A stretch of 64,000 nt of DNA from Acholoe squamosa (taxonomy: Eukaryota; Annelida; Polychaeta; Phyllodocida; Polynoidae), in NCBI GenBank assembly GCA_949317995.1, contig OX439038.1, positions 73,294,659 through 73,358,658 on the forward strand, in the 5' to 3' direction. The position numbers were made by a program, and so were the translations under genes. Within the stretch, counting starts at the first letter, position 1. Each line of letters begins with the position of its first letter. The notes under the pieces were generated by a model, which saw only the letters and a list, made by a program, of their open reading frames with translations, did not search any database and was not told the origin of the DNA. Below, piece after piece: positions 56,523 to 64,000 of the stretch.

Positions 56523-56837
56523 TCACATATGGGCTTCCTAATCAGCTAACGCCCTATGCTGTGTCTATAGTGCTTTGTCCCAACTGCCTCACAACATCCA
56601 CAGCAGCAACAGGGTCCACCTATTGGTAGGATAATAGGTGCTCCCAGGGGGTTGGCTCCTTAGGACCGCAAGATGTCTTCGGTTTTGTATTGTCTTCACC
56701 AGAGTTGCATTTATGCATCATACCTGTTAACAACACGAAGGGGATCTGAATCAACATCCCCAGATGATCGGTGCCCTCAAGATCATAATGCTCAAAAAAA
56801 GTTGATTACTGCAGGGCCCTATTTTCCCCATACCCTA

Positions 56838-56854
56838 TTTTTTTTTTTTTTTTT
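56838..56854 (+). repeat. Poly(T) run
   Basis: Seventeen T residues; it could be the tail of a minus-strand retroposon, but no body is recognised next to it. Confidence 0.9.
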
Positions 56855-57114
56855 ATTGAAATGAATAATTATATCTTAACGCGGAAAAGGGGGATTATTG
56901 TCCCTTCAACATAATCGGCCTATGTGTTGGAGCCAAATTTCCATATAATACAGGTCTGTTTAATTCATGCTTAAATTGAATATTTAATATTAAAAAAAGA
57001 GCTAAGAAAATAACAACCCCCCCCCAAGAAGATAAAGGAGAAAAAAAGAAAAGAAAAATAGAAAGTCCACTTTGCCATGTCCTGTATCATTATATTTGAC
57101 ATTTTCTGTTTCAG

Positions 57115-57166
57115 ATGGAAACGCCTACATAGAAGCACAGGCAGGGCTCCTGAACAGGACTAATTG
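57115..57166 (+). CDS. Candidate internal exon, 52 nt, unknown protein
   Basis: Both sites are excellent: acceptor TTTGACATTTTCTGTTTCAG (ending 57,114) and donor ATTG/GTAAGTTT (57,167). Two frames stop inside; the third (2 nt, 16 codons, 2 nt) reads GNAYIEAQAGLLNRTN, with NRT a possible N-glycosylation sequon. It needs an upstream exon of phase 1, which I did not find. This is one of the best small-exon candidates in the window. Confidence 0.42.
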
Positions 57167-57333
57167 GTAAGTTTGAAAGTGATATCCCTTAACGGTATCT
57201 TATATCAGTAATATTTATCACGCAGCGTATGAACTTTGAATTTGCCAGGCAAAGTTATATTAGCTTTCATAGACCTTCAATATCAAACCATCTTAATGAA
57301 TATGTACCACACATTTGAACTAAAAATGATATT
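57167..57333. other. Spacer after candidate exon
   Basis: Nothing recognised apart from the donor. Confidence 0.3.
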
Positions 57334-57463
57334 AACTAAGTAATGTATGGATATCACATAGACGAATGCCTGTAGTGGAGCATATTGGGATGAGGCCGTC
57401 AGGCCGAGTCCCGATATCCTCCACTGCAGGCATGTGTCTATAGAAATCCATACCTTACTAAGT
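57334..57463. mobile_element. 130-bp fold-back element
   Basis: ACTAAGTAATGTATGGATAT at the left and ATCCATACCTTACTAAGT at the right, with inner arms ATGCCTGTAGTGGAG and CTCCACTGCAGGCAT, leave only a few unpaired bases around GGCCGTCAGGCC. It would fold into a hairpin with arms of about 60 bp. It could equally be called a miniature element; no target duplication is certain. Confidence 0.75.
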
Positions 57464-57510
57464 TTACACGATTCAGGTGGATAAAACCATAGCATAGCAA
57501 GGCAGGAGGG

Positions 57511-57580
57511 AGAATCGATCCCTGGACCTCTTGATTACTTGTTGGGCACTCCTAACCACTTGGCCATGGAGTTACCTGCA
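57511..57580 (-). mobile_element. tRNA-derived SINE head
   Basis: On the minus strand GGTAACTCCATGGCCAAGTG begins an A box (TGGCCAAGTGGTTAGG), and the far end has CCAGGGATCGATTCTCCC as a degenerate B box. The long A-box spacing is Leu/Ser-like. The stem is broken, so it is not a functional tRNA. Confidence 0.5.
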
Positions 57581-57741
57581 TGTGAGAGCATTTTGAAGTA
57601 TTACATATCATAAATGTTGACAGAATAGTCATTTCCTAAAGTATTTATTTTAGGTGGACAAAAAGATGAAAAATAGTCCGGGACCATAGATTCAAAGTAC
57701 AATATCCTGAAGTAGAATAATAAAGAGTATATTATTGGAAA

Positions 57742-57797
57742 GTATAGTTACTCTATGAAAGTTTAGTTACTCTATGAAAGTATAGTTACTCTATGAT
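57742..57797 (+). repeat. 19-bp tandem repeat, 3 copies
   Basis: AGTATAGTTACTCTATGAA repeats three times with one T/A change. Confidence 0.85.
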
Positions 57798-57944
57798 CAA
57801 TGCATTATTATGGTCAATTCTAAACAATCCTATGGTAGAATTCAGGGATGAAAGATGTGTGGGACCACTACATTTCCTTTTTCCATTAGATTTCGTTATC
57901 AATAAATACAAGTTGAAAAAAAAGTTCACCATCAGCAGTAATTA

Positions 57945-58021
57945 GGCAGGTTTAGCAACCACTAAGTAGGCAATATAACGCAGACTTGCAGCATACTTAC
58001 AGCACTGTTGCTGAACCTCCC
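57945..58021. mobile_element. TA-flanked short element (GGTTTAGCAAC ends), deleted copy
   Basis: TA/GGCAGGTTTAGCAAC at the left and GTTGCTGAACCTCCC/TA at the right bound 77 bp. The internal CAGACTTGCAGCATACTTAC matches the longer copies at 58,207 and 58,536, so this copy has lost about 40 bp. Confidence 0.7.
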
Positions 58022-58028
58022 TAATAAC

Positions 58029-58104
58029 AGGATTCGAATCCTTGAGCTAAAACACATTCTGATTTAGAGTCCAGGGCCTTATCCATTGCACCAGCAGGGA
58101 CACT
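58029..58104 (-). mobile_element. tRNA-Arg-like SINE head
   Basis: On the minus strand TGGTGCAATGGATAAGGC is a good A box, CTGGACTCTAAATCAG resembles the anticodon arm of an Arg (TCT) tRNA, and AAGGATTCGAATCCTG is a good B box with paired T arm. The acceptor stem does not pair, so it is read as a SINE head or tRNA pseudogene. It directly adjoins the element at 57,945. Confidence 0.6.
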
Positions 58105-58206
58105 GGTGTTAACACCGTGCAGAATAGAATGCTATGGTGACTTTACCCCTAACCAGGTCAGTAGTGAAGCTACTATTAGATTACTCGGTAAGAATGAATG
58201 GCACTA

Positions 58207-58325
58207 GGGAGGTTTAGCACCAACTGCGTGAGCAATAAAACGCAGACGTACAGCATACCTACAGCACTGGTACGTCTGCGTTAAATGAGCTACGGGGGAC
58301 GTACGTTGTTGTTGCTAAACCTCCC
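58207..58325. mobile_element. TA-flanked short element (GGGAGGTTTAGC ends), full copy
   Basis: TA/GGGAGGTTTAGCACC to TTGCTAAACCTCCC/TA, 119 bp. Internal CAGACGTACAGCATACCTAC and ACGTACGTTGTTG segments match the copy at 58,536 in reverse. Clean TA borders suggest a Tc1/mariner-type origin. Confidence 0.8.
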
Positions 58326-58424
58326 TATTTTCACACCTTGAATGTATAGACTGTATTGGTAGTACCCCCCCCCCCCCGGCTACACTCATGCTAAACTAGA
58401 GGCAACTATACACATTCTGCAGGA

Positions 58425-58500
58425 CTACCAATCTTGTGGCCCAGGTTCGATTCCCGGCTGGGGAAGTACGGTTTTAAGTATGTTCTTCTTGGGAGGATAA
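58425..58500 (+). mobile_element. SINE fragment with B box
   Basis: GTGGCCCAGGTTCGATTCCC contains a consensus B box (GGTTCGATTCC), but no A box is recognisable at the right distance upstream. Followed by GGCTGGGGAAGTACGG and a T-rich tail. A 3' fragment of a tRNA-derived SINE is likely. Confidence 0.45.
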
Positions 58501-58535
58501 CAGGCACTGGGTACCTGATATCCACCCAAACAATA

Positions 58536-58654
58536 GGGAGGTTTAGCAACAATGACGTACGTCCCCCGTAGCTCATTTAACACAGACGTACCAGTGCTGT
58601 AGGTATGCTGTACGTCTACGTTTTATTGCCCACGTAGTCGGCGCTAAACCTCCG
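58536..58654. mobile_element. TA-flanked short element, inverted full copy
   Basis: TA/GGGAGGTTTAGCAACAATG to GCGCTAAACCTCCG/TA, 119 bp, the reverse complement of the 58,207 copy with a few changes. The two lie 210 bp apart in opposite orientation, so they can themselves pair. Confidence 0.8.
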
Positions 58655-59090
58655 TATTGCCTGGTATTCAAGTCAGATTTCATGTCATTGTGCATGCAAT
58701 ATCGACAGTTATCAGAATGGGAATATGCAGGAAAGGCATTCAGAATCACAGAAATCGTGTAATAACTATGGATAATAGGTCATGTCCAATGACTCGGCAG
58801 TTTGCTAAATCCTTAATAGGGACAAAATGTGGGATTAGTAATTGCCAGGTTTACTTTTGGTAGTGAATATGATGCCAATAAAGCTTATTTGATCTAGAAT
58901 TACTTTAGAAAGACACTGTAAAGTTGGATTGAATGGGCTTTTACAACACCCATACAGACCGATACATACTGTTGGTGTCTGTCATTTTATAACCCTGCTT
59001 TGTGCTTCGGGCTGCTTCGGCTTTGACACTGTGTTTTCTAGCTTTCTAACATCGTGCTCATTTGCCTTCATGATAAAACAATTTAATCTG
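58655..59090. other. No supported feature
   Basis: Short + frames at 58,657 and 58,929 are unsupported. Confidence 0.35.
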
Positions 59091-59681
59091 CACGGTAAAA
59101 AAGTGTTATTAAAACAGTGAACTCCTTGTCCCAAAATTACAAGAAAGTCTGTGTTATTTTCACAGAAATTCCTTGTGCCACTGTGCTTAATATAGGGGTG
59201 TGAAATTTCCGCGGAAACGCGGAATTCCGCGGTTTTGATGCTCTCCAGGATCATTCTTGAGATATGTTCAAATCTACTGAGAAAATGAATTAGCATTAAT
59301 GTGAGGGGGGGGGGTCTTTGAATTTTCTCCAATGTTGGATCTATAATGTCAGCCAAAATAGAGATATCAAAGCATCCTAACCATTATTCTAAGCTTCCCT
59401 TTATGAATATAAGGTGGTATAAAGTGTCCACTTAACTATTTTAATCAATTTACTATAATGTAAAAAATTTAGATATAGACTAAAATTCCTGGGGAGATGG
59501 TATGATATGCTTCAGAGGAAATCGGTTTCAGGATTTCACACCCCTGTTAATACCACCATATGGGGCTTCATTGTAGAAACTACACTGCATTACTGCAACA
59601 CTATTACAGTTGTTCACCCTTCAGTTAAACAAAGAATCCCTGCCAGAATCCCTTACACATTCAACAATTATTTTTAGAGTG
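59091..59681 (+). mobile_element. CACTG-ended short element interrupted by a nested insertion
   Basis: CACGGTAAAAAAGTGTTATT to AACAATTATTTTTAGAGTG matches copies at 52,811 and 10,551. Its middle is split by the element at 59,191-59,546; joining the flanks over one TTAA restores a sequence collinear with the other copies. The 124-codon minus frame at 58,982-59,356 crosses both elements and is rejected. Confidence 0.7.
59191..59546. mobile_element. piggyBac-like TTAA element, nested insertion
   Basis: TTAA at 59,187 and again at 59,547 flank TATAGGGGTGTGAAATTTCC ... GGATTTCACACCCCTG. The inverted ends GGGGTGTGAAAT match exactly. The 356 bp contain a CGCGGAATTCCGCG palindrome near the left end. 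TTAA duplication on both sides and an inferable empty site make insertion certain; the piggyBac label rests on the target site only. Confidence 0.8.
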
Positions 59682-60495
59682 TACCTATTCAAGATTATAA
59701 GGATCATTGGATTAGGTCAGAAGTAAGGTAACCATTTGGCTCAATTGTGGGTGAGTGATAAAGATGGAGTTGTAAAGATGGGACTATTAAGTCGAAGTCC
59801 CTCTTTATTCCCAGCATCACTCAACCTTATTCTTTTTTCCACACCCTCAGGAGACTACCTGTCTCCATTCTACGAACCCTGGTCGTTAATTCTGCACACT
59901 GGGTATCTCTTGTGTAAAGAGATAATGAAATATGCCCTATGGCTACTGATGTGGGAGCCGCCCTATGTGGCCATATGACACGGTATATATACATGTGTAG
60001 GTGTATACACTATACTCGGACGGTACAAATACAGGGTCTTTATATACTGGCTCTAAATATCAATGACACGATACATAATCTTAGGAAAAATATAAGATAA
60101 AAAGTGAAAGATATAGATATCATTTGGATCGCGATAACACTAACATTCCCATATACTACTTACACTCTTCATGGCGGCCTCTCGATGTCTGTTACGCTAT
60201 AAAAGACACGGCAAGGACATGAGCCTTCCTGTGTTATCAAGATGATTACCGTCAAACAGTAGGGACCCGGGGGATGTGAAATGAATTATTAATCGCCATA
60301 CATATACACCACACCATTACACCGGCAAATTCGATGCAAGCAAAGATGATATCTGGCTAGCTAACTTGAAATCCCCCATTCTCCAGACTACTATACGGAC
60401 GTGCCAATGAATACCAATTCATCTATTTTGCGAGTCTCATTCAGAGGGCCTACTTTGGCGACAAGCCTGACTCTAGAGAAAGTAAGGCTGACTCC
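59682..60495. other. No supported feature
   Basis: An open frame at 59,736-59,978 lacks splice sites. Nothing repeated. Confidence 0.35.
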
Positions 60496-60893
60496 TTTTT
60501 ACCCTATTGATAGATTTGCTTTGCAGTTGTTAAGTCAGCTAGTGTTTGTGCCTTAATGGTGGTATAATGTAGCCACATGCTAATGTATAGTACATCATAC
60601 TCACTGGTGGATCCCCATAGTGCTGTATTCTGTCAACTTGACCCTCAGTAGGACCACAACAGTCTAGCCTGGGCAGGACAGGGCGAATGCAAAGTGCCAT
60701 TCTATGGGACATTACCATAAAGTAGAATCATCTCCATTGGTTCCCTTTATGTATGAATTGGCCACAGTGCTATATTCCACTTAGCCAAAGAAATGGTCAC
60801 TATGGTCCAGCAGTGAGTATTTCTCGGTCTGCTATGGTAATGTAGATAGCTGCTAGAAAGTATTATAGCTGAATTAGCCCACAGTTATTGCAG
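60496..60893 (+). repeat. Duplicated block, copy 1 (about 0.4 kb)
   Basis: Matches 62,486-62,873 in the same orientation, with long shared stretches such as GTGCCTTAATGGTGGTATAA, ATGCTAATGTATAGTACATC and CATTCTATGGGACAT. Identity is roughly 85 percent by eye. No long open frame is conserved. Confidence 0.85.
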
Positions 60894-62485
60894 CCACACC
60901 CCTGGGATGCCCTCAGGGAGCACGGACCTGTGCTATGTGTGTCGGACAATCTTCCAATTAACACCTACAGGGATTCAAATAGACACCAAAATATTCTGAA
61001 TTGATGACTGTCCGATGACACCAGATCACAACATAAATACAAACTGTGACTCCGCTAGTTGACAGGTATTCAATGTCTCGTCAAATATGAACAGTGTATT
61101 GGGATGGAAATGTTTTCCTTTCTTTCATTTTGGCATCAGTTTTATCGTTATAGCTATTGTAATGAATTAGAAATTTGAATCTGTAGTTGTGGGATGATAA
61201 AATTAGAATTTATTATTGCAGGGTATAGATGTATAACTTTTGCATAATAGCTGAAGTGTCTGGAGCATAGGGCTTTGCAGGCACTCAGCCAGGCCTATAT
61301 CTATGTATCACGACGACACATAATTAAAGGACAATGTTATTCTTAATTGGTAAAGACAGCTCTAATATTAAACATTTACACCAGCACTGCAACAGATTAT
61401 AAATTATTAATCTGTTCTAACATAGATACAGAAAGAATCTAAAGATGGCTGTTCATTGTATATCTGCCCTATAGATCCCATGGCTATAGTCATCATCCAT
61501 TCATGAGCAATATAATTCATCCCCTTCGTTCATAACACGACTTTCGCTATCCTCTCTGCGCCCACACATAATACTATAAGTTGATGCCTTTGTGTCTTGG
61601 CGCCACCGCCCACTTTTCACATAAATTTCACAAAGTGTTTATATTTTATCACTATTGGTCACCAAAGGCATTGTCTTAGTTTTCCTTCTGAATTTCCCCT
61701 CTCTCATGCAAAAACACAGTAATTTGTCTGATGATCAATTATCATGAATTTGTCCAAATCTGACAAAATGAAATTTGAGGGTGTTCAGCAAAAGATTGTG
61801 TTAGCCTTTTCTCATATAAAGGATCTTCTTGCACATAAGCTCCTCTCACAGATCACTCTGTAACCTGTAGCTTGCTTTTGGTAAGACAGAAATCATAAGC
61901 AGCCTCTAGGCAGTACAATTGCAACGCTCCCCATAATGCAGATGTTGTAGAGATGTTAAATAATGTCGAGCACAAAGAGTAATGCATATATATTAGTTTA
62001 GATAAACCTGTGAGAATCAACCCCCTGGTTATCTTACACGGCCTCTTAGTTTTCCTTTTGTCAATGACTCTTTTCACCTGATAACTATACTATCTGTGGT
62101 ATTGGGTTATGGTCAGTTACCCTGTGTGTGGATGAACCACACTATAACCAACACCTATCACACAGTGCCCTCACAGGGTGATATAACAGCATCATATTAA
62201 TTACACAGGAGTAAAAGGATCATATGGGAGCATATCTCATATACAGGAGGAGGCCTTAACACTAAAGGGACAGCATATTGCTTTAATACATTATGCACAT
62301 TTGTCACTATGACGCATCAATGCAGGCTATTAGTAATCAATACAGGACTGCATCCAGAAGTCTAGACCCATACATTTGAAGTGGGTTCATCATTTTGAAT
62401 TTTGCTGATCCTGAAGGGATGACAATGATTGGAACCTTGACGCTCGATAATAGTTTCAGGCATAAGCCTGTCCGGATTCTATCTG
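60894..62485. other. No supported gene
   Basis: Between the duplicated blocks. Hairpin-family fragments occur at 61,285-61,320 and 62,305-62,355. The minus frame at 61,853-62,077 has no splice support. Confidence 0.35.
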
Positions 62486-62873
62486 CTTTTTACCCTTATG
62501 TTAGCTTTACTTTGCAGTTCTAAAGTCAGCTGGTGTTTGTGCCTTAATGGTGGTATAATGTAACTACATGCTAATGTATAGTACATCATAGATCCCCATA
62601 GTGCTGTATTCTGTCAACTGGCCCCTTGGTGGGGCCACACCAGTCTATTTTGGGCGGGGTAGGGAGAAGGAAAAGTGCCATTCTATGGGACATAACCATA
62701 AAGTAGACTCATCTCCATTGGCTCCCTTTATGTATGAATTGGTCACAGTGCCATATTCTACTTAGCCAAAGAAATGATTACTATGGTCTAGCAGTGAGTG
62801 TATTTCTCGGTCTTTATCGTGGTGTGGATAGCTTGTTAAATATATCTGTGTATTATAGCTAAATTAGCCCACA
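62486..62873 (+). repeat. Duplicated block, copy 2
   Basis: Second copy of 60,496-60,893, about 2 kb downstream. It lacks the CTCACTGGTG segment of copy 1 and has a TATATCTGTG insertion near the end. Confidence 0.85.
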
Positions 62874-63636
62874 TACCTTGTATATGCTATCTAAAAGTCA
62901 CATTCGTCTTCACACTTTTTCATCAAAATGAAAGTTTCCCAGATTTTCTCAATAGTAGCCCTTTTTGCCTTCTACAGGGTGTGAAATCTCAGCCTAAAGT
63001 TGGATTTCAGCCTTTTTTTTATGCTCACCAGAAAAATAACATCATGAATTAACGAATTCTAGTATCCCAAAGGTAATTGTTGGCCTCCCTGTAGATCAGA
63101 AAGTGTTATACTCTGTCTATTTAATCATTTGAATAACTTTTATGTTATGTAAAGATATTATTTATAAATCTTTATTAGGCTGTTCAGTGCACTTCAGCCA
63201 GAATGGGTTTTGGTATTTCACACTGTGACTGGGTTCTAGCAGCTCAGATTTGTACTATCATATTGGAACAGCTTTCATGTGGAGTGTAGGTACCGTCTGT
63301 TATATTCAAATTAATGAATTTAGAACCCCATAACAACGGCTGAAAATTGTAGATACTCTGTCGTCAAGAGTAATGACCTTTGGTCCCCAGGGGGTTTTAG
63401 TAATACTAAAGGTCAACATTCTTACATTACAGGAAACAAATTCCTCCCACCATGTTTTTTTCCCAATCTTCCAGTATCACAATGAATGCATGATAGATCT
63501 ACATGCTCCGTGCATATTTTCCACATCCTTATTCCATCTCCCCTTAGTCTCCACTATCACATGACCTTAACTTATTGCATCCCCTTTCCTAGTTTGTGAA
63601 CTGAGAAAAAGGAGAAGATAAAACTCATGTTTGGGG
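62874..63636. other. No supported feature
   Basis: AT-rich. Nothing recognised. Confidence 0.35.
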
Positions 63637-63870
63637 TTAGTTCTCCCTTTCTACTTGCTCCCCAGACGGCAAGGCTAAGCCTCCCACACATCTTGGGCCT
63701 TTGTGGTCATCCGCCGAGAGTGGCTCCCGGGAGACCTGGGGCGGGGTGGAGCAGCTCAGAGTAGCCGTTATGTCCTGATTGGTGAGCTGCTCGCGTCCTA
63801 ATGCCCTGAATACGGTCTGATCACATACAAGCCCCGCCCCCGTCACTGACCCCACTGTCGGTGCCATGCT
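63637..63870. promoter_or_regulatory. GC-rich patch with GC box and two GAGCWGCTC words
   Basis: GCCCCGCCCCC at 63,831 is a consensus SP1/KLF box. GAGCAGCTC (63,749) and GAGCTGCTC (63,784) lie 26 nt apart. A 76-codon minus frame starting MAPTVGSVTGAGLVCDQTVF spans the patch; its ATG (63,867) would lie upstream of the GC box, so it is not clearly the product of this promoter. The patch contrasts with the AT-rich surroundings. Confidence 0.3.
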
Positions 63871-64000
63871 AGTAAAGGGATATCATGACCAATTCAATAC
63901 TGGTCATGTTTTTGTTTTTCTTAGTAGATTGCTAGTTATGGGACATGATATTGCTGAGTGAGCTTATGTCATGAGAAACATGCTGAACCTAGCACCTGTT
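63871..64000. other. Window end, nothing seen
   Basis: AT-rich sequence to the edge. Confidence 0.4.

Noticed and set aside
58029-58104. A functional tRNA-Arg gene
   Set aside because: A and B boxes are good but the acceptor stem does not pair and the anticodon arm is irregular.
58982-59356. 124-codon minus open frame
   Set aside because: Crosses the junction between the CACTG-ended element and the TTAA insertion, so it is assembled from two mobile elements.

Overview
This is animal nuclear DNA, most likely from an invertebrate with a compact but repeat-rich genome. No open frame exceeds 140 codons. There are many good AG/GTRAGT splice-site pairs around short open stretches, TATA-less promoter motifs (NRF-1, ETS, YY1), tRNA-derived SINE heads, dinucleotide microsatellites, and dozens of small transposon-like elements with terminal inverted repeats and TA or TTAA target sites. 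Nothing looks bacterial: there are no operons, ribosome binding sites, CRISPR arrays, rRNA genes or functional tRNA genes. I cannot name the species.

Most of the window reads as introns and intergenic DNA. I recognise no gene by name, and every coding call is a candidate exon inferred from splice signals and an open frame. The best are: a 45-nt in-frame exon present twice (9.04 and 11.42 kb) inside a tandem duplication of about 2 kb, with unchanged splice flanks; a 287-nt exon at 32.4 kb open from acceptor to donor; a phase-compatible set at 55.2-56.5 kb; a 52-nt exon at 57.1 kb; and two promoter-like clusters at 25.1-25.3 kb (NRF-1, NRF-1, YY1) and 27.98-28.04 kb (ETS, ETS, NRF-1-like), the second followed by a plausible first exon at 28,101.

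Layout. 1-8.5 kb: SINEs, two abutting inverted-repeat elements that create a 44-bp perfect palindrome, and a 53-bp minisatellite. 8.5-13.05 kb: the tandem duplication with the paired exons and a (TA)n run. 13.3-15.1 kb: a GC-rich patch and a compound microsatellite. 15.5-25 kb: a hAT-like element, candidate exons and dispersed hairpins. 25-28.2 kb: the two promoter-like clusters with candidate exons between them. 28.2-35 kb: inverted-repeat elements and candidate exons. 35-44 kb: a degenerate tandem array, fold-back elements, a direct-repeat pair and a TTAA-flanked element. 44-51.6 kb: more CACTG-ended and fold-back elements and a minus-strand open frame with HEFGH. 52-57.2 kb: a candidate exon set. 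57.3-59.7 kb: a dense nest of small elements and tRNA-like SINE heads. 60-64 kb: a duplicated block of about 0.4 kb and a GC-box patch.

Two window-wide patterns are not explained by ordinary annotation. One is a dispersed hairpin family built on a TGCATNAATGCAG stem, often near TTAACCCTTTAAGG. The other is the 9-mer GAGCWGCTC, which I counted 14 times where about 0.5 would be expected by chance.
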